DNA from: Amycolatopsis sp. GM8 | GTDB lineage: Bacteria; Actinomycetota; Actinomycetes; Mycobacteriales; Pseudonocardiaceae | DNA length: 64,000 nucleotides | Reading direction: 5' to 3' | Assembly (NCBI RefSeq): GCF_021653975.1 | Contig: NZ_JAJKFK010000005.1 | Span: 124,001-188,000 of the forward strand | In this document: positions 51,911 through 61,039 of the stretch, one piece after another | Position numbering within the stretch: position 1 is the first letter of the stretch | How the letters are laid out: each line of letters begins with the position of its first letter | Program-made: the position numbers and the translations under genes | The notes under the pieces: generated by a model | The model's input: the letters and a program-made list of their open reading frames with translations, nothing else | Databases searched by the model: none | Told to the model about the DNA's origin: nothing

Positions 51911-53056
51911 CTAAGCGAGCGCGGCGCCCACAGCCAGTTCGAAAACGTCTTGAAGCTGCGGGAACAACCGCTCGTTCACGGTCGGCGTGATCTGCGCGCT
52001 CGCGGTGACGGCCACTGCCCGGCGGCCGTCACCGGTGGCGGCGGCGAACTGGGTGTAGCCCGCCGTGTTTCCGGTGTGCCCGAAGACCGTGCCATACCGG
52101 GTGTCGTAGCGGAACACTGCCAGCCCAGCGGAGTTCACGCCGGGGCCTGGCGGTTCGGAACTGCCTGGCCGGAACTGGAACTGCGCGCGATGTGCCGCGC
52201 TGTTGGTGGTGTCCCCACGCACGTAGCCGCGGATGAACCGGACGGTGTCCGCGGGGGTGGACACGATCCCGCCGGACGCCCAGCTCCATCCGGCGGCGAC
52301 GAGGGTGCTGACGTCCTCCGGTGGCTCGGTGGCACTCACGCCATAGCCGTGCAGGAACGGTGCGGGCATCGCGGAACCGTTGGGCAGGCTGGTTTCGGAC
52401 AGTCCCAACGGGTCGAGCACTCGCCGTCGCAGCACGTCCTCGTACCGATTCCCGGTGGCGGCCTCGCACATGAGCGCGATGATGATGTTGTCGCTGTTGG
52501 AGTACTCGTAGCGGGAGCCGGGCGTGAAATGGGGCCTGGGATCGTCTATGTAGGACAGCAGTGTGCGATGCGGCGGCGGATTCTGCAGCGACGCGAACAA
52601 TGCCTTCTGGAACCGCCCCGACTTGCTGAAGTCGGGAATGCCGCTGGTATGGCCCAGAAGCTGGCTCAAGGTGACCGCGGACCACGCCGCCGGAAGGCCG
52701 GTCACCCGTGCGCCGATCGTGTCCTCCAGCGACAACCGGCGGCCGGCGACCAGAGCAAGCGCGGTCGCGCCGCTGAAAGCCTTCGCCACACTGGCCACGC
52801 GAGTGTGGTCGGTCGCGCGCGGAGGTCGCCGACGCAGCACATCGGCGACGCCGACAACCTGTGCACGCTTCCCGAATGCCACAACTACCGCGGGCGGCCC
52901 GCCAGGGCTGCCACGCAACCGGCGCATCGCCTCGAGAAGTTCGCCCTCCACAGAGGACATTTCCGTAGCACTCGCCGCCGCGGCACTCTGGCCGACAACG
53001 ACCAACGCGGCCACCGCCGCGCCCTGCCTCAGCACACGTCTTCGTGACAGCGACAT
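51911..53056 (-). CDS. class C beta-lactamase-fold serine hydrolase (D-Ala-D-Ala carboxypeptidase/esterase type), Tat-exported
   Basis: The ATG at 53056 gives 381 residues starting MSLSRRRVLRQGAAVAALVV, a twin-arginine signal with hydrophobic core and AxA-like end near residue 28-30. The active-site set is present: SVAK (Ser89, Lys92), YSN (YEYSNSDN) and HTG (FGHTGNTAG). LLGHTSGIPDF is a common family motif. Such enzymes act outside the membrane on peptidoglycan peptides or esters. It is divergent from the AAA+/TPR pair with a 223-bp gap. Confidence 0.9.
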   Translation of the reverse strand: MSLSRRRVLRQGAAVAALVVVGQSAAAASATEMSSVEGELLEAMRRLRGSPGGPPAVVVAFGKRAQVVGVADVLRRRPPRATDHTRVASVAKAFSGATALALVAGRRLSLEDTIGARVTGLPAAWSAVTLSQLLGHTSGIPDFSKSGRFQKALFASLQNPPPHRTLLSYIDDPRPHFTPGSRYEYSNSDNIIIALMCEAATGNRYEDVLRRRVLDPLGLSETSLPNGSAMPAPFLHGYGVSATEPPEDVSTLVAAGWSWASGGIVSTPADTVRFIRGYVRGDTTNSAAHRAQFQFRPGSSEPPGPGVNSAGLAVFRYDTRYGTVFGHTGNTAGYTQFAAATGDGRRAVAVTASAQITPTVNERLFPQLQDVFELAVGAALA

Positions 53057-53279
53057 CGATCGAGGGTAACACCGCCTCCGCTCCGGACAGACAACGAAAA
53101 TCCCTGACAAAGCGGCGGCATGAAATGGTTACGATGGTCCGCACCACCGATCTTGAAACAGTCCCGGATTGGATTGAGCACGCGTCTGGTTCCTGGTCAC
53201 GGATCGGGTAACTCGCTTGGCTTCTGGTTGGTGGCCGTCGATGATCGAGTCGCTCGAACAGGGAAAACGATGGGGAGTC

Positions 53280-54443
53280 ATGGCCGACGATCTGCCACCG
53301 GTGGTGGCGAGCCTACTGACGGCGCTGGAAGCACGGCCGGAGGACACGGCGCTGCGCCTGCATCTCGCTGGGCTGCTGCTCGAACACGGCCACGTGCCAC
53401 AGGCGCTCGAACAATGCTCGCTCGCGCTGCAACGGGAACCGGCGAACCAGGAAGCACTGACGCTGCTGCGACGGGCCACCGGGCAGCTGCCGGGCGCTGA
53501 ACCGGCCACGTTCGACTGGGCGGCCGCCGAGTCACAGGTCGCGGGCATCTCGCTCGATGACGCGCAGGACGTGGACGAGCCGGCGGTGACCTTCGCCGAC
53601 GTGTCGGGGATGGACGAGGCGAAGCGGCGGCTCGAGCTAGCGGTGCTGGCCCCGTTGCGCAATCCCGAGCTGGGCCGGATGTACGGGCGAAGCCTGTCCG
53701 GCGGTCTGCTGCTCTACGGCCCGCCGGGTTGCGGGAAGACGTTCCTCGCGCGGGCGCTGGCCGGGGAGATGGGGGCGCGGTTCTACGCCGTGTCACTGGC
53801 CGACGTGCTGGACATGTGGATCGGCTCCAGCGAACGCAACTTGCACGAGGTCTTCGAGACCGCTCGCCGCAACGCGCCGTGCGTGCTGTTCTTCGACGAG
53901 GTCGACGCGCTCGGGCAGAAGCGTTCGCACCTGAAGTCCTCACCGGCGATGCGGGGCACGGTCAACCAGTTGCTCAGCGAGATGGACTCGATGGCGGGCG
54001 CCAACAACGGCGTGTTCGTCCTGGGCGCGACAAACCACCCTTGGGACGTCGACACCGCGCTGCTGCGGCCGGGTCGATTCGCCCGGCTACTGCTCGTCCT
54101 GCCGCCGGACCGGGCAGCGCGCGAGGGCGTCCTGCGCTATCACCTGCGCGACCGGCCGCTCGCGGACGTCGACACGACGGCGCTCGCGCGGCGAACAGAG
54201 CACTTCTCGGGCGCGGACCTGGCCTTCCTCTGCGACACAGCGGCGCAAGGCGCGATGGCGGACTCGCTGCGCACGGGAACAGCGCGGCCGATCGGCATGC
54301 GGGATTTCGAGGCCGCGCTGCGAGAGGTCAAACCATCCACCGGCGCCTGGCTGGAGACGGCACGCAACGTCGCCCTCTTCGCGAACAGCGCGGGCCTGTA
54401 CGACGATCTCGTCGCGTACCTGAAAAGCCGGCGGATGGCGTGA
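53280..54443 (+). CDS. AAA+ ATPase with N-terminal TPR-like region (CDC48/spastin-like clade)
   Basis: The ATG at 53280 has GGGGAG 3 bp upstream and gives 387 residues; an ATG at 53241 is possible. Residues about 5-70 are helical and TPR-like. The AAA+ domain begins FADVSGMDEAKRRL and has Walker A GPPGCGKT (147-154), Walker B LFFDEVDA (203-210), sensor GATN (249-252) and the arginine-finger region LLRPGRFARL. It resembles single-ring protein-remodelling ATPases. It overlaps the TPR membrane protein gene as GTGA, so the two should work together. Confidence 0.88.
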   Translation: MADDLPPVVASLLTALEARPEDTALRLHLAGLLLEHGHVPQALEQCSLALQREPANQEALTLLRRATGQLPGAEPATFDWAAAESQVAGISLDDAQDVDEPAVTFADVSGMDEAKRRLELAVLAPLRNPELGRMYGRSLSGGLLLYGPPGCGKTFLARALAGEMGARFYAVSLADVLDMWIGSSERNLHEVFETARRNAPCVLFFDEVDALGQKRSHLKSSPAMRGTVNQLLSEMDSMAGANNGVFVLGATNHPWDVDTALLRPGRFARLLLVLPPDRAAREGVLRYHLRDRPLADVDTTALARRTEHFSGADLAFLCDTAAQGAMADSLRTGTARPIGMRDFEAALREVKPSTGAWLETARNVALFANSAGLYDDLVAYLKSRRMA

Positions 54444-55516
54444 CCGGGTACGACGCTGTCACGCGCGCGAGAACCCTCATCGAGATCAAGCGGTACGGCG
54501 ACGCGATAGTGGCACTGGAGCCTGCCCTGACCGACGACCGGACGGCCGGTGTGGCGTTCTGCCTGCTCGCCCAATGCCGCCTGGGAGTCGGGCAACTCAC
54601 GGCCGCCGAGGAAGCGGCGCGGTCCGCGCTCGCCGCGGGTGAACACGGTGAATGGCCACACCGGTTGCTGGCCATCAGCTACCTGCGGCGGCGGATGGGC
54701 AGAAGCGCACTGGCCGCCGCGCAGGAGGCGGTGCGAGCCGAGCCGGAACGCCCCGAAACACTGCACGTGCAGTGTCTTGCGTTGCTCGCCTGCCGACGAC
54801 GGCGGCAGGCGCTGTCGCTCGCGAAGCACAACGTGCGCCTGAACCCGGACAGCTCGGTCGCCTTCTTCACGCTCGGGTTGTGCCTGCGGGTTTCACGCCA
54901 GTACGCGGATGCCGAGGCAGCGTACCTGGAGGCGCTGCGCCTGGATCCGGACAACACCGAGGCCGCGTTGGGGCTCGGGCAGACGTTGCAGAAGCTGGGC
55001 AGGCACCACGACGCAGGGCAGGTCTTCCTGGCGGCCGCGAGGAGCGATCCGAGTAATGACCGTCCCCGGAAAGCGCTGACGAGCGTGAGCCTGTCCACGG
55101 GTGGGCTCATCACGGCGTACCTGGCGGTCCGGCTGATGGTGGGCAGCGTCGAGAAGAACAGCTTGTCGCTCGGAACCTACTCCGTGTTGTGGTTCCTGTT
55201 CACCGCGATCGGCGGTGGTGTCGCGACCTGGCTGCGGATGCGGACATCCGCCGCACTGCCCGCCGAAGTCCGTTCGGGGCTACGGATCGAATACCGGAAG
55301 ACCGCGCTCGCCTGGGTCTTCGGCGCCGGGGTGGGCAGTGTCGTGCTCGGTGCACTGGGCGTCGCCGACCCGAGCATGCACTCGCCCGCGCTGGGCGTGG
55401 TACTGCTCGTCGTGGGCGTGGTGTTGATCGGTGTACACCAGCGTTTCCGGGTCGCTGGCACGGTGGACCTACTGGCCCCGGCCCGACGCCTACGGCAAAA
55501 GTGGACCCGTACGTAG
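54440..55516 (+). CDS. TPR-repeat membrane protein, partner of the AAA+ ATPase
   Basis: The GTG at 54440 overlaps the ATPase stop (358 residues). The first about 215 residues are TPR repeats (YGDAIVALEPALTDD, LTAAEEAARSALAAG, YADAEAAYLEALRLDPDNTE). Hydrophobic segments follow at about 223-238, 249-263, 289-306 and 317-334. A cytosolic TPR plus membrane region suggests that it anchors the ATPase or presents membrane clients. No specific function is known to me. Confidence 0.82.
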   Translation: MTGYDAVTRARTLIEIKRYGDAIVALEPALTDDRTAGVAFCLLAQCRLGVGQLTAAEEAARSALAAGEHGEWPHRLLAISYLRRRMGRSALAAAQEAVRAEPERPETLHVQCLALLACRRRRQALSLAKHNVRLNPDSSVAFFTLGLCLRVSRQYADAEAAYLEALRLDPDNTEAALGLGQTLQKLGRHHDAGQVFLAAARSDPSNDRPRKALTSVSLSTGGLITAYLAVRLMVGSVEKNSLSLGTYSVLWFLFTAIGGGVATWLRMRTSAALPAEVRSGLRIEYRKTALAWVFGAGVGSVVLGALGVADPSMHSPALGVVLLVVGVVLIGVHQRFRVAGTVDLLAPARRLRQKWTRT

Positions 55517-56109
55517 TCCCAGCGCCTGCCCGCGACCCCTTGCACAGCCGAGCTGGAACCATGAAAGGGGCAAGCAACCTGCTCATGTCGGATGATCGGC
55601 CGCTCGCCTGATTTGGACCGTCTACCGGGCGCACTCAGCGTATGCGGATGGCCGACGGCTGATGTAGGGGAAGCGCTCGATTTTCGTTGGGGTCATGGGG
55701 AAATCTCTGCTGCGGTGTTCGCCTGGGCGGCGTGTCCCCGGGCGTGTCCCGCCGTCGCTGCCGACGCGCTGAACCGGCCCGGCCGAGCACCGCGAATGAG
55801 CAACGGAGCCCACACGGAGACACATGACGCCGTGCGGTAGTGCCCGCCACACGCCGACGCTGGATCGGGAGGCCGCGTGCGGTGCGCGCGCCCCGTGGGC
55901 CCCGACTTGTTGATCTTACTGTCGACACAGAAAATCCATGTGGACCGTCGTGGGTCCCAAGCCACGGGCCAAGGACCGGGTCCGCGTCGGGCCTGCTCAA
56001 GCACACATCGGTAACCGATTCTCGGTGAAATTGTCAAGATGATCATGTCAGGCGCAGCGCGAGCGGCGGCGGACCGGCGGCAGGCGCAGCAACTTTGAAC
56101 ACGGCACGA
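55517..56109. other. no gene seen
   Basis: About 590 bp between the TPR gene and the membrane protein pair. Short frames on both strands have Arg/Pro-rich shadow composition and no recognisable motif. Nothing else was noticed. Confidence 0.5.
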
Positions 56110-56340
56110 TCACTCGGCGCGGTCTTTCCGGCCGGCTTGCGCGCCCACCGCCGCGATCCACAATCCCATCGCGAACATGAACACCGGAATGACCAAAATC
56201 GCCACGGGCGCCGGAGGCAAGCTGGCCGACACCGCCACAGCGGCGATCAACATGAACGCCGCCACCCCGACCAGCCAGAACGGCAGGTATCCGTCGCCGA
56301 CTCCGGTCAGTCCAGCGGTGCGTGGTGGGCGCCAAGTCAC
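56110..56340 (-). CDS. small two-helix membrane protein
   Basis: The GTG at 56340 overlaps the stop of the preceding membrane protein gene as GTGA and gives 76 residues. Two hydrophobic segments (YLPFWLVGVAAFMLIAAVAV and about 48-66) are followed by a short basic tail. It probably functions with the larger membrane protein. No family is recognised. Confidence 0.6.
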   Translation of the reverse strand: MTWRPPRTAGLTGVGDGYLPFWLVGVAAFMLIAAVAVSASLPPAPVAILVIPVFMFAMGLWIAAVGAQAGRKDRAE

Positions 56341-57461
56341 TGCCGCGGAACGCGAGCGCGACCCACCTTCGCGAGGGCCAGCCCCGGATAGCCGGGCAAG
56401 CCAACCGGGCGGTACCCCTTGTTCGCTTCGCCGGCGATCCACAGCACGCCGGAGACCCGCGTCGCGGCGGCAACACTGCGGCCAACCCGGTGGAACTCTA
56501 TCGAGCGCGTCTGTCCGTCGGGCAGGTGTAGCCGTCCCGTCAGCTCCTGAACCCGGACACCCTGGCGCGCGATGCGATCGAACGTGACCGGTAGCGGCGT
56601 CCACAGCTCCGCCGTTGCGGCGCGGGACATGCGTCCGAGCCGTAGTACCACTCGGGCGTTGGTGTACAGGGCGCATGCGGCCAGCACCAGACCCCACAGG
56701 ATCGCGGCGCCGAGGACGTGGTCGGTCCTGGATTGGTTACGGAAGAGCGGCGGGAGGTAAGTGGCGACGAGCCATGCTACGAACGCCAGGTTCAGGATGG
56801 TGGCTGAGATCTGGACACGCCACGAGTAGCGGATGGATGACCGCAAGACCGCGTCGTCCCTCGGAGGTTCAAGCATCGGTGCGACGGGTTCGAGCGGTTT
56901 GGCCGACGGGGGCGGTGCTTGGGTGACCCGGCCAATGATGGGGGACACAATGCCGGGCGCGACGACGATGACACGTCCAGCCGGGTCGGGGCCAAGTACC
57001 CAGGCGTGCGGCTTGCGCGCGAACAATGGCCCGTAGACGGACGCGGGCCGGATTCTGAGCCACCGGTCCGGCGCCAACTGGAGGAACGTGGCGCGCCCCA
57101 CCGTCAGCACATCGTCCACCGTCAGGGCGATCTTCCGGAATGGGGCCTGAAGCAACCGCTGTCGCGACTTCGGGCCGCATCTGAGCCACACACGAACACG
57201 GACCTGGATCAACCTCGCACACGCGATCGCCATCACGGCCGGTAATGCAATCCCTGTGCGGGAAGAGAACGTGACCAGTACATAGATGCAAGCCGCGAGG
57301 ATCAGCAACGACCACCCGACTTGGGCGCGAACGCGCCCGCCGGCGCCCCGGACCGCCGGCCCGATCCAGGGATCCTCCGCGGCCGGCCGGTCGCATCGCG
57401 GCTCGAACACGACGATCTCGGTGGGTGCGGGCACGGTCGCAGCATCGGCCGACGTACTCAC
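56337..57461 (-). CDS. integral membrane protein of unknown function, 374 residues
   Basis: The GTG at 57461 follows GGAGG by 8 bp; the longer frame to 57593 lacks support. Hydrophobic pairs lie at about 50-85 (VGWSLLILAACIYVLV) and 240-295 (ISATILNLAFVAWLVATYL). Between them is a soluble domain with ALTVDDVLTVGRATFLQLAP, and another follows the second pair (VRVQELTGRLHLPDGQTRSI). The duplicated 2-TM plus beta-rich layout is common among actinobacterial proteins of unknown function. Confidence 0.75.
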   Translation of the reverse strand: MSTSADAATVPAPTEIVVFEPRCDRPAAEDPWIGPAVRGAGGRVRAQVGWSLLILAACIYVLVTFSSRTGIALPAVMAIACARLIQVRVRVWLRCGPKSRQRLLQAPFRKIALTVDDVLTVGRATFLQLAPDRWLRIRPASVYGPLFARKPHAWVLGPDPAGRVIVVAPGIVSPIIGRVTQAPPPSAKPLEPVAPMLEPPRDDAVLRSSIRYSWRVQISATILNLAFVAWLVATYLPPLFRNQSRTDHVLGAAILWGLVLAACALYTNARVVLRLGRMSRAATAELWTPLPVTFDRIARQGVRVQELTGRLHLPDGQTRSIEFHRVGRSVAAATRVSGVLWIAGEANKGYRPVGLPGYPGLALAKVGRARVPRQ

Positions 57462-57583
57462 GACAACGTCCTCCAGGGAGCGCGGCCCACCTGAGGGACG
57501 CTGACGCGGGAAGGTTACTCGCCGACGTGGCGGGCTGGCAGCGTCTTGCCGCACGTTGGTGGGTGGAAGGTGCGGGTGGGCTG

Positions 57584-58180
57584 GTGGATGCACGTCACGT
57601 CCTCACGGACCCGTGGCTCAACGTCGTGTCGATCGCCACCACCATGGTCGTCGTCGTGGTTGTCCTTGTGGTGGCCATGGTGGTTTGGTACCGGCGCCGG
57701 CGGGAGCGCGTGGCGCGCGCCGCTGTGCTGCGTGCCCGCACTCGGGATGCCCAAGCCCTGCTCACCGATGGCCGCTTCGCTGAGCTTCCGCAGCGGCGAC
57801 TGGGCCGGGGCGGAGGCCATGCTGCGCGAGTTCATCGTCGCCTCTGACCCAACGAGCCGCCCGTTCCGCAGTGGCCTCCTGTCGGCCCGGCGCGAGCGAA
57901 TACAAGGAGGCGGTCGCAGACCCGCGCGAGATCGCCGCCGAATGCCGGCAGCGGTCGGAAGATGTGGGCCTGCACAGCGTCATCACTCACTCCGTCCTCG
58001 CAGAAGCGCTGAGCGTGACCGGTTCCGTGATGGCCAAGCTGGCGACCGAACACCGCGCCGTACTCGACGCCCACACCCGTGTTCTCGGCGAGGCGCACCC
58101 CGACCGCCGAGAGTCGCGTGGCTGTCGGCGCAATTTGACCCAGGCTTCGCTAGCTCTGTTCTCATTCCCTGTGCGGTAAC
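57584..58180 (+). pseudogene. decayed membrane-anchored TPR protein
   Basis: A start VDARHVLTDPWLNVVSIATT, a strong membrane segment (MVVVVVVLVVAMVVWYRRRR) and then TPR-like pieces in different frames: SGDWAGAEAMLREFIVA, later ATEHRAVLDAHTRVLGEAHP. The frame must change at about 57785 and 57880, so it is broken. The Val-Leu-Gly-x-x-HPD style repeat is typical of actinobacterial NB-ARC/TPR proteins. Confidence 0.6.
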
Positions 58181-58265
58181 GACAACAGCCTGAACGCGGC
58201 GGTCGATCCTGCCCGATACGGTCGCACTCCCATAGTCGATCTTGAAATGAGTGGGGTGGTGGCTC

Positions 58266-58358
58266 GCCCAGGAGCTGGATCTGCACTTGGTGCTGGACAA
58301 CGACGCCACCCATAACACGCCGAAGATCGGCAGCAGAATCAACGACCTACGACACTAG
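58266..58358 (+). mobile_element. IS630-family transposase fragment
   Basis: The frame QELDLHLVLDNDATHNTPKI matches the DDE region of IS630 transposases (usually LHLVLDNYATHKTP); the sequence ends with a stop 11 codons later. Only about 30 codons remain, overlapping the 3' end of the flavin monooxygenase gene by 4 bp. Confidence 0.7.
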
Positions 58359-59626
58359 CGCGTTGGCGGTCGTGCTCGCAGAACACGCACCACGACGTCA
58401 GGCGCGAGTAGCGCCGTGGGCGGGAGAGTCAGGTTGGCTACCCGCATGAACGTACGCGCGACGAGCGGATCGCGGTGGGCGGCGACCTGCGCGCGCTGCG
58501 AATAAGCCGAGACGACCCGGCCGCGCACCGAGCGCGGCCCCTCGACACCCGGATATCGGAGGTCGGATCCGGTGGACATCTGCCACGCCACATCGACCAC
58601 GGCGGCAGCCTCGCGATAGAACCGCCGCGGATCGGCATGCCAATCGCGCAGCACCAGCGCTCCCTGGGCGGCCACCGTCATTCCCTGCGCGTACAACGGA
58701 TTGAAACTGCACAGGGCGTCCCCGATCGCGAGGAAACCTTGCACCGGCTGGGAAATCTTCTCATAACGGCGACGCAGCGAGCCACGGAACCGATGCGGGA
58801 CCGGGTCGTCGAGCGGTTCGGCTTCGCGCACGATTTCGTGCACGTCCGGGACGGGCAGCGTCGCCGCGAAACGCTCGAACTCGTCGGGATCGGTCGGCGG
58901 GTGGTCGCCGAGCATGCCCGCGAGCGTCACATGCCAACGATCGCCCTCGAGCGTGATCGCGCCACCGCCGCGGAACCCGGGCATTGTGGACACGACGACG
59001 GCCAGGTCACCATCGAGATGCTCGGGCTTGCGACGGTAGGTCCGCGAGGCGTAGCCGAGATCGACGTCGATCCGGTCCTCGGCGGGCCGCTCGTGCCCCA
59101 ATTCCGCGAGCCAGTCGGGCGCGCGCGAACCCCGCCCCGTCGCGTCGATCACCAGATCGGCGGACACGGTCTCGCCCCCGGCGAGCCGAACACCGGTGAT
59201 GCGCTCGTTGCCGACAAGCCCTGTCGCGGCACAGCCCGTTCGCAGCTCGACGCCCGGCAGTGCGAGGGTGCGAGTACGGATGCCACTTTCCAGCATGGGG
59301 CGGCTCGCCAGCAACGTGATCAGGCCCGTGTCGGTCGGCCGCACCCGCAGGCCCGAGAGATACCACCGCGATCCGCGCAGCACCTCGGTGGTGGGAGCGC
59401 CTTCGGCGGCGAGGTCGGCGGTCAGACCAGGGTAGAACTCCTCCAGGATCGCCCGGCCACGCTCCATCAGGCCGTGCAGATGCCGGGCCTGCGGGACGCC
59501 GCGGCGGGCGGCGGCCCCGGAGATCTCGTCGCGGTCCACGATCAGGACCCGGTCATAGACACTCGCGAGCACACGCGCCGAAAGCAGTCCGGCGATGCTC
59601 GCGCCCAGCACGACGGCCTGTCGCAT
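58355..59626 (-). CDS. FAD-dependent monooxygenase/oxidoreductase
   Basis: The 423-residue protein begins with the FAD motif LGASIAGLLSARVLA, includes ISGAAARRGVPQARHLHGLM and the conserved DLVIDATGRGSRAPDWL, and has the GD motif FLAIGDALCSFNPLYAQGMT. It is a soluble member of the PHBH/squalene-epoxidase-like group common in actinobacterial clusters. It is divergent from the tandem P450 genes (180 bp between starts), so it may share regulation and a substrate with them. The C-terminus slightly overlaps an IS630 remnant but appears full length. Confidence 0.88.
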   Translation of the reverse strand: MRQAVVLGASIAGLLSARVLASVYDRVLIVDRDEISGAAARRGVPQARHLHGLMERGRAILEEFYPGLTADLAAEGAPTTEVLRGSRWYLSGLRVRPTDTGLITLLASRPMLESGIRTRTLALPGVELRTGCAATGLVGNERITGVRLAGGETVSADLVIDATGRGSRAPDWLAELGHERPAEDRIDVDLGYASRTYRRKPEHLDGDLAVVVSTMPGFRGGGAITLEGDRWHVTLAGMLGDHPPTDPDEFERFAATLPVPDVHEIVREAEPLDDPVPHRFRGSLRRRYEKISQPVQGFLAIGDALCSFNPLYAQGMTVAAQGALVLRDWHADPRRFYREAAAVVDVAWQMSTGSDLRYPGVEGPRSVRGRVVSAYSQRAQVAAHRDPLVARTFMRVANLTLPPTALLAPDVVVRVLRARPPTR

Positions 59627-59806
59627 CGGGCACCACCTCCGCTGCCTACTTTCGGTCAGCGGTCAGCGGCTGGCAACGAAGAACGGCAGCCCCTATCGCG
59701 TCATTGACATGCCGTGCGGATCGCGCGTTCTTCGGCGGCGGTTCAGGGTCCGTTCATCCACGGGGCGCACAGTCACGAACCGTCGACCAAGGGAGATGAG
59801 TCCACT

Positions 59807-61039
59807 ATGGACACTGCGACGACCGAAGCGGCGATGGCGGAGTTGTTCCTGAAGCGCCCCGATCCTTATACCGCGGCACGCCGCCTGCGCGAGGCGGGCC
59901 CGGTACACCGCACACCGCTGGGCCTGCATGTGCTGACCCGCTATGCCGACTGCGCGGCCGTGCTGCAGAACAACGCGTGGAGCCACGCGGACGAGGCCGG
60001 GCAGCTGCATCCCAGCGTTTCCGCCGAGGAAGCCGCCGAGGAGCTGCCCACGTCGTTCCTGTGGATGGACCCGCCCGACCACACCCGGTTGCGCACGCTG
60101 GTGTCGAAGGCGTTCACCCCGCGCACGGTCACCCGGTTGCGGCCGCGGATCGAGCAGCTGTGTGTGGCACTCGTCGACGCCGCCTTGGACAAAGGCGAGT
60201 TCGACCTCATCGATCTCATCGCCTACCCCTTGCCGCTCACCATCGTGTGCGAGCTGATCGGCGTCCCCGCCGCCGACCACCGCGCGGTGCAGAAGTGGTC
60301 GCAGGATCTCGCGCGCGGCTTCGATCCGGACGCGCTGATGACCTCCGAAGCCCACGCCGCACGCAGTGCCGCGTCGCGCGAGTTCCAGCGATACTTCCGG
60401 GAACTGATCGACATCCGCCGCGCCAAGCCGGAGGACGACCTGCTCAGCGCGCTCGCCGCGGTCGAGGACCGCGGTGACGTGCTCACCGAGACGGAGCTAC
60501 TCACCACCTGCGTCACGACGATCGTCGCCGGGCACGAAACCACCGTGAATCTGGTCGGCAGCGGGCTGCTGTCGCTCATGCGCGAGCCCGGTGAGTTCGA
60601 GAGGCTGCGCGCCCATCCCGAGTACGTGCCGAGCGCGGTGGACGAGCTGCTCCGCTACGAACCGCCGGTGCAGATGACCACCCGCTCGGCGAAGGAGCCG
60701 ATCACGTTGGCCGGGCACGAGTTCCAGCGAGGCGACGGGGTCGTGGTGCTGATCAACGCCGCGAACCGCGACCCCGAGGCATTCGTCGATCCGGAACGGC
60801 TCGACGTGGCCCGCTACCACGACCGGACCAATCCCCCACCCCGGCATCTCGCGTTCAGCCTCGGCATCCATTACTGCCTCGGCGCGCCGCTGGCACTGCT
60901 GGAGATGGAAGTGTTGCTGCACGAACTGCTGAAGCGGGTGGGCAACATGACACTGCTGACCGAAGAACCGCGGTACAAGCCGAACCTGATCGTGCGCGGT
61001 CTCGCCGAGCTGCCGGTGCGGTTCGAGGCGCGGCAGTGA
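59807..61039 (+). CDS. cytochrome P450 (first of a coupled pair)
   Basis: The ATG at 59807 gives 410 residues. The P450 motifs are VAGHETTVNLVG in the I helix, DELLRYEPPVQMTTR with ExxR in the K helix, and FSLGIHYCLGAPLALLE at the heme Cys. The closest overall resemblance is to the CYP107/CYP105-like soluble bacterial enzymes. No ferredoxin is encoded nearby. The stop overlaps the second P450 start as GTGA, so both are made together and may act in sequence on one substrate. Confidence 0.93.
   Translation: MDTATTEAAMAELFLKRPDPYTAARRLREAGPVHRTPLGLHVLTRYADCAAVLQNNAWSHADEAGQLHPSVSAEEAAEELPTSFLWMDPPDHTRLRTLVSKAFTPRTVTRLRPRIEQLCVALVDAALDKGEFDLIDLIAYPLPLTIVCELIGVPAADHRAVQKWSQDLARGFDPDALMTSEAHAARSAASREFQRYFRELIDIRRAKPEDDLLSALAAVEDRGDVLTETELLTTCVTTIVAGHETTVNLVGSGLLSLMREPGEFERLRAHPEYVPSAVDELLRYEPPVQMTTRSAKEPITLAGHEFQRGDGVVVLINAANRDPEAFVDPERLDVARYHDRTNPPPRHLAFSLGIHYCLGAPLALLEMEVLLHELLKRVGNMTLLTEEPRYKPNLIVRGLAELPVRFEARQ

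Noticed and set aside
53729..55516. 595-residue frame covering the AAA+ gene and the TPR gene
   Set aside because: The first 237 residues are an off-frame reading of the AAA+ gene; GTG 54440 is the real start.
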